DNA of 64,000 nt from Ulota crispa (GCA_963920765.1 OY987243.1:8618001-8682000); one strand, 5' to 3'. Numbered from the stretch's first letter, positions 45,233 through 55,900 are shown. The notes: a model not told the origin generated them from the sequence alone. Made by a program: numbers and translations.

Positions 45233-46139
45233 TAACCACTAAAGGACCATTGTCCTTACGGGGGACATATGGGATTTTGGGCGAGTACCTACGGCCTCCA
45301 TTTTTGTCCCAATTTTTTGAAACTTTTTTTAAAGATAGAAAAACACATTAGCTTTTGGGGAATCTAATTTTTATTCCAATTGATGCTAGGGAGCAAAATT
45401 TATGCCCAAATAAGCACAAATTTGGGGACTAGGGGCAGCAAAAAAATTCTTATAAAAACTTAAATTTTTTTTCTTATGGATTATATCTTTTTCTACATGT
45501 GAAGCTTTGATTTGTTCCATTTGGACTAGTTATGAGAATGTTATGGACAATCTTGTTTTTGGGCAACTCAAGCATCTTCTTGAAAAAATAATCTATAAAC
45601 TTCATTTTTGAATGCAAGTTTAACATTTTTTCAGAAAAATTGTTGAGGAGGGTGAAGTTTGCTTTCTAGAACAATCTCACCATTGGGGATATTGCGTTTC
45701 AATTCCATTGCAAGGTTATTAACAATATAAGTTTTTGTTCAATCTCATACCTTCTTCTATCTAATGTTTTTTTAAAGAATGAAAATTAAGTATTTATTTT
45801 AAAATTTCCAAAGATTCCCAATTCAACTTCCCACCATGCAAAAATAGAATTCCAAATTCAGTGGTGCAAAAATTTTAAGTTTAAAATGTTCGAAGTTTAA
45901 TAATCTAGTCAAGCAAGGTGCAAAAAAAAGTTCTTTTTACACTTTAAATGCATATCTTCAAATTTGTGAGGTCAAAGTTCTTGAGGTTTGAATGAAAAAT
46001 TCTTACAGTAGTCTAGCACAAGATCCTACGGTTAGATTTGCAAAATGCGTGATTTTCAAACTTTTTTATATTTTGCCATAGAGGTGGCAGTTTTGAGTGT
46101 CTTTTGACAAAATAAAGGCCACGGTCCTTTACGGGTTAA
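45233..46139. mobile_element. TTAA-family element (type B, inverted) in the left arm
   Basis: TTAA 45233-45236 and 46136-46139; ends CCACTAAAGGACCATTG and, inverted, CCCGTAAAGGACCGTGG. Its order is the reverse of the copies at 39534 and 49111. Confidence 0.74.
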
Positions 46140-46154
46140 TAAACATCTAGCAAA

Positions 46155-46277
46155 AACACCATATTCATTAAATTGGGAATTTTTTAACATTTTGGTATTA
46201 AGTTGACCAACTTAAACCAACCATTAGGGTACAACTTGGGAATTTGGTTTTCCCAATTTAATGAATATAATGGTGTT
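46155..46277. mobile_element. AACACC-family element with 4-bp duplication CAAA
   Basis: CAAA at 46151-46154 and 46278-46281. Ends AACACCATATTCATTAAATT and AATTTAATGAATATAATGGT..GTT. In the other arm of the long inverted repeat the uninterrupted site reads (inverted) CTAGCAAATCATAGGATCC, which confirms the insertion. Confidence 0.8.
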
Positions 46278-46403
46278 CAAATTATAAGATCCTATTAGGA
46301 ACACAAATATAATGAGTTTGCACTTTTGAATGTATTAATTGGATACTGTGAGAAAAAGTTGTGAATTTTGAAAGAGCAAATTGCCATTGTGCCCATAACC
46401 AAC

Positions 46404-47662
46404 ACTCATTAGCAAAAATATGAGCCCTCCACAAGGCCCTTAACAACCCCTTTCAAGGGGTCTCCTTAATTGTTTTAATTTGTACTTTGGAGTAACAACA
46501 ATTCCTTACACCCTACTATGCCTTTGACTACAATCATGGCTCACATTAGCAAGTCCAATTCTCATTGGGTGTCACAATTACACATACATATTACCATGGT
46601 CCTTTTTCTGTATATTAAAATCTCCAACCTAGTACTTGTGAGGGTAACATAAGTAGTGATTGTGTACAATAGTAGGAGAATAATTTTTTTTTTTTGACAT
46701 AGTACTAGATTGCCATTTTCTATTCATAGTTTTTGTGATGTACAATAGGAAAGTCATACAAAGTAGAGGCACTTCACTCAAGTTCTCACATGCTTCTAAT
46801 GTACTTGGCCTAGGCTCAATTAATGTTAACCTCTAAAGGACCATTGTCCATTTGGGGGACAAATGGGATTTTGGGCATGTACCTATGGCTAAACTACTTT
46901 GTGTGATTTTTTGAAACTTTTATTGAAGGTGAGGAATTCCAAGACCTACGTGGAAATGTAATTTTTTCTTCATTCAAAAATTTATTGAAGAAGTTACGCA
47001 CAAAAATTTGGAAAATGCTACTCCCTAGGCAACCAAAATCTTCTTTAAAAATTTCATTTTTTCAAATAAAAATTTGAAATAGGTTCTTTAGACTTATATA
47101 GATGTGAAGAGCTTTGAATCATCCAATTTGATAGATGAGATGAAAGTTATGACAAGTATTTGTTTGCAAGCAGTTCTAGATTCTCTACTCTAAACTAAAC
47201 TTTGAAGTCCTTTATTTTACTCAATTTTCATTATTTTGGAAAATAAAACAAAACCAAAGGATATAAAATTTTTATCACAAAATTATAACAGTTGGGATTT
47301 GCATTTTTCATTTTAATAATTAAATTCTTAACAATTTAGTGTTTTGACTCATTCTCTACTTCTTTTTACTTACTATTTTTTCCCATGTCTTGTGTAGTTC
47401 CAATTGATTTGAAAATTCTCCTACACATACCTAACTTGGTCTTCTACATGGGGAAAAAAAACTTCAACTTTGGGTAGAGCAAATTTTTTGATATAGGAGT
47501 GGTCAATAGCTTCTAAAATTTTTGGGCAATACAAAAAAAAACTTTTTTCTTCACTTCACAAGTTCACATGTAAATATCTCACTCCTTTTCATTTGGAATA
47601 GGCTCATTTTTTTCCCAAGTACCTCATACTGTCTAGAGCAAGATCTTACGGTTAGATTTCAG

Positions 47663-47727
<65 letters not shown>

Positions 47728-47845
47728 TTCCTTTCATCCCTCCAAAAGTGGCAGTTTTCAATGTTTTTCACAAAGAAAAGGGCCTAGTCCTTCAAGGGTT
47801 AAGAGTGTCAATTTTTAAGGTCCTTGTGGAGGGTTCAAAATTTTG
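46404..47845. mobile_element. Foldback element (family of 19055-19955) split by a TTAA element
   Basis: Left ATTAGCAAAAATATGAGCCC..TCCACAAGG, right CCTTGTGGAGGGTTCAAAAT..TTTGATAAT, inverted. The uninterrupted site in the right arm of the host reads (inverted) CCAACATTAAGGTTTCATG (about 49067-49090). The TTAA element 46826-47802 is nested inside. Confidence 0.62.
46826..47802. mobile_element. TTAA-family element (type A) with long (AT)n tract
   Basis: TTAA 46826-46829 and 47799-47802; ends CCTCTAAAGGACCATTG and, inverted, CCCTTGAAGGACTAGG. The (AT)n run occupies 47667-47725. The 98-codon frame at 47522-47818 crosses it and is not a gene. Confidence 0.74.
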
Positions 47846-48124
47846 ATAATGAAGGTTTCATGTTCACACGTTGTACATCCTTGTAATTACATCTGTTTAC
47901 TTCTATAGATTTTCCAATATTTTAGAGGTGACAGTTATGGGAACACTAACGTTTATGGGTGTTCCTACCTTACAGCTTGACCCAAAGATGTTGATCACCT
48001 GAGGCACCTTATCAAGTTTGCACTGCGTACTCGGTACTCCTCCTGTCTCAACTAAGCGTTTAGAGTGAATTTTCTCTAGAAGGATGGATGAGGCCATCAA
48101 GGTCAAACCTTGTGGGAATTCAGC

Positions 48125-48306
48125 TTAAGGTAGAAGCACTCATGACCAACATTGTATCCAATGGCGTCACTCTCTACTTAGGGTAGTCATTCTAGAACTT
48201 AAAATCTTAATAAGCCATAGATAACTTAGATTTAAGTTCTAAAATGACTACCTTGAGTAGAGAGTGACACCAATAAATTCAATATTGGTAATGGGTGCTC
48301 CCGGGA
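48125..48306. repeat. Short hairpin at the inner edge of the long-TIR element
   Basis: GTAGAAGCACTCAT..CACTCTCTACTTAGGGTAGT and its inverse (ACTACCTTGAGTAGAGAGTG..AATGGGTGCTCCC) form arms of about 75 bp. The terminal word resembles the outer end of the large element (GGTAGGAGCACCCAT), so it may be a small member of the same family inserted inside it. Confidence 0.6.
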
Positions 48307-48680
48307 TAGTGGGATCTGGGCTAAAATGGAGCACTTTGTTTGTAAAGTTTCCCCAAAAAAGCCCTGCTGCCAACGAATGGGACATGCTTGTAAAGGAAAG
48401 ATGCAAAGAAGACGTTGATGAGTTAGTCCACAACGGCCACCAGGGATTAAAGGTCCCTTTGGACATGATGCATATCTTGACCGCCACATGGAGAGAATGG
48501 CAAGTGGCAACCAGTGACGAAAAGACAGGCCTCAGACAAATGAGCGGCATGCGGCAACGCTCAATCGTACCGGAGCTACTGCATGATAACGGCCCTACTG
48601 CCCGGAAGGTTTTGAAGAGAGCCACAATCCGACGACATGTTCCTTGTCATTCTGAAAAGGAACTGAGACGAGTCACATGA
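48307..48680 (+). pseudogene. Coding-like fragment carried by the long-TIR element
   Basis: An open frame that can start at 48264 inside the hairpin continues through about 124 codons of mixed-composition sequence to TGA at 48678-48680. Segments include NEWDMLVKERCKEDVDELVH, HILTATWREWQV and RKVLKRATIRRHVPCHSEKE. Composition is clearly less AT-rich than the arms, and the residues look like a soluble protein, but no family is recognised. It lies exactly in the unique core between the inverted arms, where Pack-MULE-type elements keep captured host gene pieces. Origin and function unknown. Confidence 0.4.
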
Positions 48681-49110
48681 AATTCATCGGTACATGAATC
48701 CAGAGCAGTACAGTACAAAACAGTCTGTGGCTTAAGTTTATATGAACCCCTGGGCCTTGGATGCCAGCCCGGATGGCAGGCCGGCAGACTGGTGCCCATC
48801 TAATCGACTGATCCAATCGCAAAAAAGCATAGCATGTCAGATTTGGAACTTACTGGCCGTTCTGTTGGCTTCATGTGCCCCAGCCATCATGTGAATTGCA
48901 ACTGTGACAGTTTCATGACTCCCATGAGTCCCATCAGTAGGAAGAATGTACGTTGTAAGGTAGGAGCACCCATATGCGTTAGTGTCCCCATAACTGTCAC
49001 CTTTGAAATCTTGGAAAGTTTGTGGAAATGAATAGATGTAATTACAAAAATGTACAACATGTGGACATGAAACCTTAATGTTGGTTATGGGTGCAATGGC
49101 AGTTTGCTCT

Positions 49111-50038
49111 TTAACCCCTAAATCCTTGGGGCCTTTATTTTGTCAAAAGACACTCAAAATTGCCATTTTTATTGCAAAAAGTTTTTTTTTTTGAAAATTG
49201 GTCTTTTTGCATATCTAACCATAGGATCTTGTACCAGACTAGTATAAGAATGTGCAAACAAAAACTCAAAAACTTTAACCGCATAGATTGCAAGATATTT
49301 GCATTCAAAGTGTAAAAACAATCTTTTTTGCACCTTGCATGATTAGACTATTTGACTTTGAACTTTTTTAACTTAAAATTTTTGCACCACAGAGCTTTGA
49401 GGTTTATTTTTGTATGGTGGGAAATTGAGTAGAGAATATTTAGAAAAAAATCAAAACAAAAAATACTTAATTTTCATTCTTAAAAAAAACATGAGGTAGA
49501 AGAAGGTATGAGATTGAACAAAAACTTATATTGTTAATAACCTTGCAATGGAATTGAAACTCAATAATCCCAATGGTGAGATTGTTCTAGAAAGCAAACT
49601 TCACCCTCTCCAACAATTTTTTTTGAAAAAATGTTAAACTTGCATTCAAAAATGAAGTTTATAAGTTATTTTTTCAAGAAGATGCTTGAATTGCCCAAAA
49701 AACAAGATTGTCCATAACATTCTCATAAGTAGTCCAAATGGAATGGATCAAAGCTTCAAATGTAGACAAAACTATAACCTGAGGGGGAAAAAACAAAAAT
49801 AAAAAATTCAAGTTTTTATAAATTTGTTTTGTTGCCCAATTTGCATAAATTTTTGCTTATTGAGGCATAACTTTGCTTTTGGGCGTTAAATGGAATAAAA
49901 ATTAGATTCTCCAAAAGCTAATGTGTTTTCATATTTTCAAAAAAAGTTTCAAAAAATCAAGATAAAAATTGAGATTGTAGGTACCTGTTCAAAATCCCAT
50001 TTGTCTCCCAAGGAGACACTCAAGGATTTAGGGATTAA
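49111..50038. mobile_element. TTAA-family element (type B) in the right arm
   Basis: TTAA 49111-49114 and 50035-50038; ends CCCCTAAATCCTTGGGG and, inverted, TCCCTAAATCCTTGAG. The equivalent uninterrupted position in the left arm reads GTGAATTTTGAAAGAGCAAA (46361-46380), so the target there is near-TTAA. The first about 730 bp are almost identical to the copy at 39534. Confidence 0.8.
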
Positions 50039-50310
50039 AAATTCATAACTTATTTTCACAGTATCCAAATAATCCATTTGAAAGTGCAAACTCATTATTT
50101 TTCTGTTCCTAGTAGGATCCTATGATTTGCTAGCTGTTTATTAATACTCATCATGGTCAAAGCCCTTAGTTTGACGCTTATGGGTGCTTCTACCTTAAAT
50201 CCCAACAATTGAGCTGGGTAGGAACACTATTCTACGTGAATAAAAGGCTTGTTTCTCTCTAGAACACATCAAACAATGGTCCAGTTATGAAGGTGCGTTG
50301 TAGACTTGGC

Positions 50311-50730
50311 TTAGAGCTTCTCCACTGCAGCCCTCAACCTGAGCTGAAATACTAAGCAACGCCATATTTGTTAATTTTGGAAGAAACACCCGTTATGGAA
50401 ATAAACTAGGTTTAAGGTGATTACCTTAAACCAAGCTTTAGGTTTCATTGCCGGTTTATTTTGTATTTGAGCCCTCACCCAAAAGGAGGAATTTGCAAGG
50501 GACAAAATCTCACTGTCTCAGACACCTTTGAATTTGACGTTTAAACGATTTAAAGAGAAACGTTGGGGTTTCAGGTAAAGTACAACTTGAGAATCTAGTT
50601 TTTCCAATTTAATGAATATAATGCTTAAGCCTGGTTTATTGACAGCCATCACATTATGCTCTGATGACTATCAATAAATTAGGCTTGGTATTCTGGCTTT
50701 AGTTGAGGGCGGCAATGGAGAAGTTTTTAG
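50311..50730. mobile_element. Element with TTAGAGCTTCTCCACTGC ends, split by an AACACC element
   Basis: Left TTAGAGCTTCTCCACTGCAG..CCCTCAAC, right GTTGAGGGCGGCAATGGAGA..AGTTTTTAG, inverted. The inner AACACC-type copy (50358-50626) divides it. Confidence 0.62.
50358..50626. mobile_element. AACACC-family element with 4-bp duplication AAGC
   Basis: AAGC at 50354-50357 and 50627-50630. Ends AACGCCATATTTGTTAATTT and AATTTAATGAATATAATGCT..T. The interior GGTTTAAGGTGATTACCTTA matches the copies at 34463 and 43215. Confidence 0.76.
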
Positions 50731-51099
50731 GATATCCTCAATCTAGCTGGATTAACATCCCTCCATTGGTACTGTAAAAGTGAAGAATTGCAAACCTACT
50801 CCAATGCATCCTGCAAGAGGCACGTGATTTTGGAGGGAATAGCAAAACCTAGTCCACACCGGTGAGGACATCTCCAATCCAATAGGGAAAGGAACTCCAG
50901 AAACTGTGTCAAACCATGTTTGACGTTGTCATGATGGAGATCTCTCTATCATGTAGATACTTGTTATTTATTTATGTTTGTATTGATTTCAATAAATCAA
51001 CAGTTGTAGTAAAAGAGGTGGTTGTAGTGAGGACCACGGTTTGATGACAGCGCAGCGGCCATAGATTCTAGTACACTGGGCCATCTTGTCGCATGCACA

Positions 51100-51262
51100 G
51101 CTCAGAGGGTAAGTAGCGGGTTGGTTGGGCTAATTTTCTGCCTCACTAGTTGCCAAGTCGTGGGTTGCCATTACCGCTCGACGAGTCCGATGGAGTTTGA
51201 ACCCGGACCGGCGGGCAACCAGAGACGACCGCTTCTCTAGCCAACCAAGTCTGCGACTTGCT
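51100..51262 (-). mobile_element. tRNA-like sequence, SINE candidate
   Basis: On the minus strand TGGCTAGAGAAGCGG (51243-51229) fits an RNA polymerase III A box, and CCGGGTTCAAACTCC (51206-51192) a B box, at a tRNA-like separation. The sequence between and beyond does not close a clean cloverleaf (no matching acceptor stem seen), so a tRNA-derived SINE head or a decayed tRNA is more likely than a functional tRNA gene. A poly-A or other SINE tail was not identified. Confidence 0.42.
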
Positions 51263-51389
51263 GACTGAAGACAAGCATTTGACGCTATTATATGCCCGCA
51301 AGGGCAAATGGCTACTTTACGGTGATGTTTATTTTGTAATTTAATCATTTTTATATGTTTATCTAGATGTTTTTGAAGACTCATATATT

Positions 51390-52600
51390 TTGCCTTTATT
51401 TAAATAAAAAAATATTAAGGATTTAAAAGTGAATTGGAAAAGTGTGAAAGAAAAAATGATTTGGTATCTATAGTGGGATTAGGATAGAGAGAGGCATGGG
51501 TTGATGTGCCTCCACCTCTTTACCCTAGATATGGTCAAAATTATGGAGGAGAGATTCTTTAGTTGTTGGAAGTTAGTGTATGAGTGTTGGTGAGAAGAGA
51601 GGAGAAATTCCAAAATTTTGAGAGAAGAGAACTTTTTGTGTATACATGATTTTGAATTGAAATTTGAACGAGTTGTTTCTTATGTGATTACCTTTTCAAA
51701 ATAAGTTTGCAAATTTGATTTGAAGTTATGATGCAAAAGTTATGATTGTTTGAATTTTAAAGTCAAAAAGCTAAACTATAAAGAAATGCTGAGACTTCAA
51801 CAATCCATAGCTTATGATTTGTGTATCATTTTGCAATAAGATTTGAAAGGAGTGTTTATTTTAGTCTTAGCTTTTTAGAAAGTCTTTAAACTTAAGATTT
51901 GAAACTTAGAAGAAAAAGTTATGAAGGTGTAAAAGATTAGAGGTGGCTGCCCTTTTGTTATGAAAAGGCCAAAACTTTGAAGAGCTACAATTTTTGGACA
52001 ATATAAAATTTTCTTTTCAAAATTTTAAGAGTGATAGTTTTTTGTTATAAATTTTTGTATTATCTTTAATCATTCCATTTGGAGTTTTATTGAAGAAGTT
52101 ATAATGTGTAGGAGTCAGAGGTTTGGGTGCTCTTTAAAAAATTGAGACCCACACTTTAATTGGCTAGAACTTTCAGACAGAGTTTTATTTTGAAATGAAA
52201 ATTTTAGGAGTTTTAGCCAGTGGTATTACGTTTCTATAGGTGATGTGTAGAACAAAAGTTATAGAGGATTATAGAGGCTGTGTTTAATTTATAAGGAGGA
52301 AGAAGAGCCTCTACTTTGAACTCACATAACTTTTAGACTATAGTTTAGATTGAATTGAGATTTATAGGGGATATCAAAAGGTTAGAAGAGCTTTTCAAAT
52401 TGCTATTACACTTAGCATTTGGATCTTTGAGCCATCTGTGGCACTAAAAAAAAGATCGCAGCCATTTTAGGACTTGTTATTTGTGATTTTTCTCATTGTT
52501 TTCATTAAAATATGAAAACTTGAAAACATGAAGACTGAAGATCTGAAAAGCGAAGATCAAGACCAAAGACAATTTTAATCAGCAATGCAGGATTGTAGTG
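51390..52600. other. AT-rich stretch, possible retrotransposon untranslated sequence
   Basis: No long open frame. The word AAGTTATGA or close variants recurs several times. Near 52604 GAGACACCCTGCGTATTTCC resembles AGACACCCCGCGTGTTCCC at about 7104, so the two stretches may come from related elements. Confidence 0.35.
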
Positions 52601-52844
52601 AGACACCCTGCGTATTTCCAAGGCGCGCTCCTCTCAACCCGACATTGTGTTAATTTTCATTCATTGGCTCTAATGAATATTGTTGATGTATTTTATCCAC
52701 ATTCTTTCTTCTTTCAAATGATTGCTGTACTTTAGAGACAAATTGTGTCGCTTTAGAAATTTTATTTATTGTTTCAAAACATCCAATCTCAAGTTATGAA
52801 AAATTTCATTTCTCCTCCTAAATTCTAAAATGTCACATTTATTG

Positions 52845-52912
52845 CTCACCGCTCACCGCTCACCACTCACTGCTCACCGCTCACAATCTAGCATCGTTGC
52901 ATGTTAAATCAG
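52845..52912. mobile_element. Orphan terminus of the GCTCACCGCT-repeat transposon family
   Basis: Five copies of GCTCACCGCT or close variants are followed by CACAATCTAGCATCGTTGCA. In reverse this is TGCTAGATTGTGAGCGGTGAG, the same arrangement as both ends of 11757-14041. No opposite end was found nearby. Confidence 0.55.
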
Positions 52913-52929
52913 TGGCGGCCAATTGGCAT

Positions 52930-53400
52930 TCTCTCGAGTTCACAATTCCCAACCTAGTCATCCTTGTCAACCACTGACATTTTCGAGCTCATATTCTCAT
53001 TAGTCTACCTCCTCCTCCCCCCCTCCTCCCTCTCCCACTACGTTAGTAGTGACCAATTGATATTCTCAAGCTCACAATCCCTAGTCTAGCTTCCCCTGCT
53101 AAGTCCAGCAGTAGCTGCTGGTCTCCTCAAGCTCATGAATTTCCAATCTAGATCACCATGTCGACTGCCTAGTTCCATTGAGTTCACAATTTCCAGTCTA
53201 GATTACCTTGTTGACTGCTAGGAGCTTCTTGAGTTCACCATTCTCATCAATCGAGCTTACCCCGTTTAACTGGTAGCATTCTCGAGCCCACAAATTTCTA
53301 GTCTAGATCACCCAGTCGATTACAAGTTCCCTTGAGCTCGCTAATTCCGCAGTCTAGTTCACTCCCCTGGTCCACTGCTAGCATTCTCGAGCTCACGGAT
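52930..53400 (+). repeat. Minisatellite, about 50-bp degenerate unit
   Basis: A unit of the form CT(C/T)GAG(C/T)TCACAATTTCC.GTCTAGATCACC.TGTCGACTGCTAG recurs about eight times (starting near 52933, 53068, 53125, 53180, 53230, 53280, 53330, 53388). A pyrimidine-rich CCTCCTCC-type tract interrupts it at 53005-53035. Confidence 0.6.
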
Positions 53401-54180
53401 CAGTCAAGCCGCGGCAGCACTCGCATGTCCATGAGTCAGCAGTTAGCGGCCACTTCGCATGCCCATATAGCCAGCAGTGACGACCAGCCCAATGCATCAC
53501 CGATACCCGACCCTTCTCCGCCGGTTCTTCCAGCCGGTCTTCCTCACCGGTCCTTGGCTGTCGCTTCTAGTCAATGGCCCCCCCCCTCCCTTAGCCTGCC
53601 AACCTTGCGGCCCAAGACTACCAGGTCCGACTCCCATCCAGGTGATTTTTTGGGATTATTTTCACTAAGAAAAGACAAGGCACCTAGTAAAGGGATTAAC
53701 ACTCCCTTAATTATCTTGGCCTAGTTTAAGCTATTCAAATTATGGCTTTGATTCACGTATCACCCAAATATTTGGACAAGTCTACTAGAGTCATAAGAAG
53801 TGTGCTGAAGAGCGGCTCGACATAGTTAGTCCACTAAAAAGACGAAGGGCTAATTGGCGTCATCTTGGATACTACTAAAAGCATCCAAGAAGGAGAGAGG
53901 GGGGTCCTAATGCCTCCCAAGCATGCACGAGACATTGTGATTATTTGTCACAACCCCGTCACGTGCTCCGTCTACTGGGAGGTGTTTTGTCTCATCCACC
54001 CACCAGTGCGTTGTGATTATTTGTCTTTAGAGTAGAACCCCAACACATTTGGTCCATCGCCACCCCGCCACGTTCGAGGGACAATGGAGGCTATTCATGA
54101 CCAAACCAGAGGATATGTAAGCTCCGCCAACGAGATATGAACACTCATATTTCCATTTCAATTAAACACGTAATCCAACG
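53401..54180 (+). other. C-rich stretch after the minisatellite; open frame of doubtful meaning
   Basis: A 130-codon frame (53332-53724) starts in the minisatellite and is Ser/Pro-rich (…DPSPPVLPAG…PPPSLSLPTL…). With no motif and an origin in a tandem repeat it is not a convincing gene. 53740-54180 is unassigned. Confidence 0.25.
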
Positions 54181-54182
54181 TG

Positions 54183-54715
54183 TGAAAAATTAAGCAAATC
54201 ACTCTCTTCTTTGTTTATCATTGTATATTATAGGCTTGTTAGTAAAGATCCATTGCTTGGAAGGCATCTTTAGTTGGAAATCTACAACCAAAACCACCCT
54301 CTTGCTGTTACAGCTTATTGCCCAATTTTGTTAAAACCCGATTGTGCTTACGCTTACTTCTTGAGGGGGAGGTTTGAGCACTCACAACATATTGTTGCGA
54401 CCACACCAAGAGAAGATGGAGGACATCAACGATCATGACGCAGGATACATTGGACCCCACAATGATGTATGATCACTTATGCCCCCACTTCAATTAGCCA
54501 CACTTGGCATGCTAAGTAAACCAATCCCTTTCTTATTCATCATTGTATGTTGTAGGCTTGTTAGTAAAAACCCTTTGATTGGAAGGCATCTTTAGTTGGA
54601 AATCTACAACCAAACCCACCCTCGTGTTATTATAGTTCATTTTCTTGTTTTGTTGGAACCCAATTGTGCTTGCGCTTACTTCTCAAGGGGGAGGTTTGAG
54701 CACTCATAGAGGGGC
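54183..54715 (+). repeat. 322-bp direct duplication with purine-rich GAGGGGGAGG tracts
   Basis: TAGGCTTGTTAGTAAA occurs at 54231 and 54553, followed in both copies by GGAAGGCATCTTTAGTTGGA, AATCTACAACCAAA(A/C)CC, and finally (TTG/CAA)GGGGGAGGTTTGAGCACT (about 54372 and 54692). The purine tract followed by a conserved start resembles a polypurine tract beside an LTR, so the unit may be part of an LTR retrotransposon, but no TG..CA borders were established. Confidence 0.55.
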
Positions 54716-54719
54716 TCTT

Positions 54720-55400
54720 ATGTAGGGAGGCCTAAAAAATGCAGTTGCAAATACCTATTGCATTAGAGCCCTGTTTTTCAGTTAAATCGGATTAACTCTT
54801 GGTACAAGTATTTTTTGTGCTTGGTTGCGGCTGGATTGGGGATGCCCTTACATTCATCATTTTTGGAGAGGCCTTCAAACTCATCTCTATACAGCTATTA
54901 GAGTAATGATAACTACTTTACAAGCTGGAAATAGAATTGCAAGCCGGAAATAGAGATTATGTCAAAATCACCTAACAAAAGTCTGACAAAAACAAAGTTT
55001 AGAGTCTTGCTACTTGTGTGCGCGTTAGATCGGAGGAGCATGTATGCCGCCCGCTTCAAACGAGGCCACGCAATGAAGGTCACTAATCATTGTTAAGCAA
55101 GCCCAATGCCGGTTCTAGAGTCTGACCAAAGATGCCCTTATTGATTCTTACTTGCCGTTTTAGATACTGAGTGAGCTATTCCACGCATAACATTCTTCAC
55201 CAGCGCTGGAGGGCTCCTTTTGCTCCCCGGACATGTAGGAGTCCCCTAGAGCTACAGTTTTAAGTTGTAGTAACTCCGTCCCACTGTACACCCGTTCCTG
55301 GAACTTCGCGCCCAGGCGCAGCGCAAAGCCTCGTCTCTCTCGTTTTCTCCTGTGTCGTTGTTTCTGCCGGATGGTGCAAGCATTCCGTCGATTTTTCAAC
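54720..55400. other. Unassigned stretch
   Basis: No element ends recognised. A minus-strand frame (55507-55160, 115 codons; Arg/Glu-rich centre) overlaps a promoter-like region and has no motif. It is noted but not called. Confidence 0.3.
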
Positions 55401-55424
55401 ATCGACTCTCTCGGTTCCTCACGA

Positions 55425-55900
55425 TCAATGTTTGGGGAGAAATTTAGCTTCAGCTGCTGAAACGGTTTAGGGTTTGGGTTTCCTGCAAGTCGGCTCCTCA
55501 CAATCATTGTTTGGGGAGAAATTTAGCTTCAATATGGTTTGGATCGATCAATGTTTGGGGAGAAATTTAGGTTCTGCAACGGTTTAGGGTTTGAGTTGGT
55601 GAGAGATAGAGTAGGGAGAAGGCAACGGGAGTGAGAAAAGGCTGAAAGAGGAGGAAGCAAGGGCAGTGCTGCGAGGGCCAAACTTGGCTTGGGGGTGGTG
55701 GTGCTGCTTTTTCACATTCGAAGCTCGGGGAATTGGGAAGATAAGCTCGTGTCCCGACGACGGGCAGGGTTGGGTCTCAGATTGTTTGGTTCGCCCTTCT
55801 GTGTGCGGGTGCTTCTTTGCTCTGCAGCTGCCGCCCAGCTATGGATGCCGCCGCGTACAAAAAATATATACGGTTTAGGGTTTGAGTTTCCTCGACATGC
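55425..55900 (+). promoter_or_regulatory. Promoter or 5'-UTR-like region with teloboxes and a triplicated word
   Basis: TTTGGGGAGAAATTTAG(C/G)TTC occurs three times (about 55430, 55509, 55553) and GGTTTAGGGTTT three times (about 55464, 55580, 55870). GGTTTAGGG is the inverse of the plant telobox AAACCC, common in promoters of plant growth-related genes. A further TTTGGGGAGAAATTTAG-like word lies at 31782. No long coding region follows directly. Confidence 0.45.

Larger units (their letters stand above)
45178..50197. mobile_element. Composite element with terminal inverted repeats of about 320-330 bp and a coding-like core
   Basis: The outer ends TAAGGTAGGAGCACCCATAA (45178) and its inverse (ending 50197) start long inverted repeats which, once later insertions are removed, run inward to about 47974 and 48956. 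Paired landmarks include CGTCAAACTAAGGG, GATCCTA(T/C)TAGGAACA, AATGAGTTTGCACTTT, GGATACTGTGA, CATAACCAACA, AGGTTTCATGT and GTGACAGTTATGGG. The left arm is split by a TTAA element (45233), an AACACC element (46155) and a foldback (46404) with a TTAA element inside. The right arm is split by a TTAA element (49111). TIRs this long around a captured coding fragment recall Mutator-like/Pack-MULE elements, but no 9-bp duplication was found at the borders. Confidence 0.7.

Noticed and set aside
47667..47725. (AT)n tract as a possible cruciform regulatory site
   Set aside because: It is a simple microsatellite inside a TTAA element, with no regulatory context.
51192..51243. Functional tRNA gene
   Set aside because: A and B boxes are present, but no acceptor stem or full cloverleaf could be paired.
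53332..53724. Ser/Pro-rich 130-codon frame
   Set aside because: It starts inside the 50-bp minisatellite and has no recognisable domain.
55160..55507. 115-codon minus-strand frame as a gene
   Set aside because: It overlaps the triplicated, telobox-bearing promoter-like sequence and part of it is encoded by that repeat.
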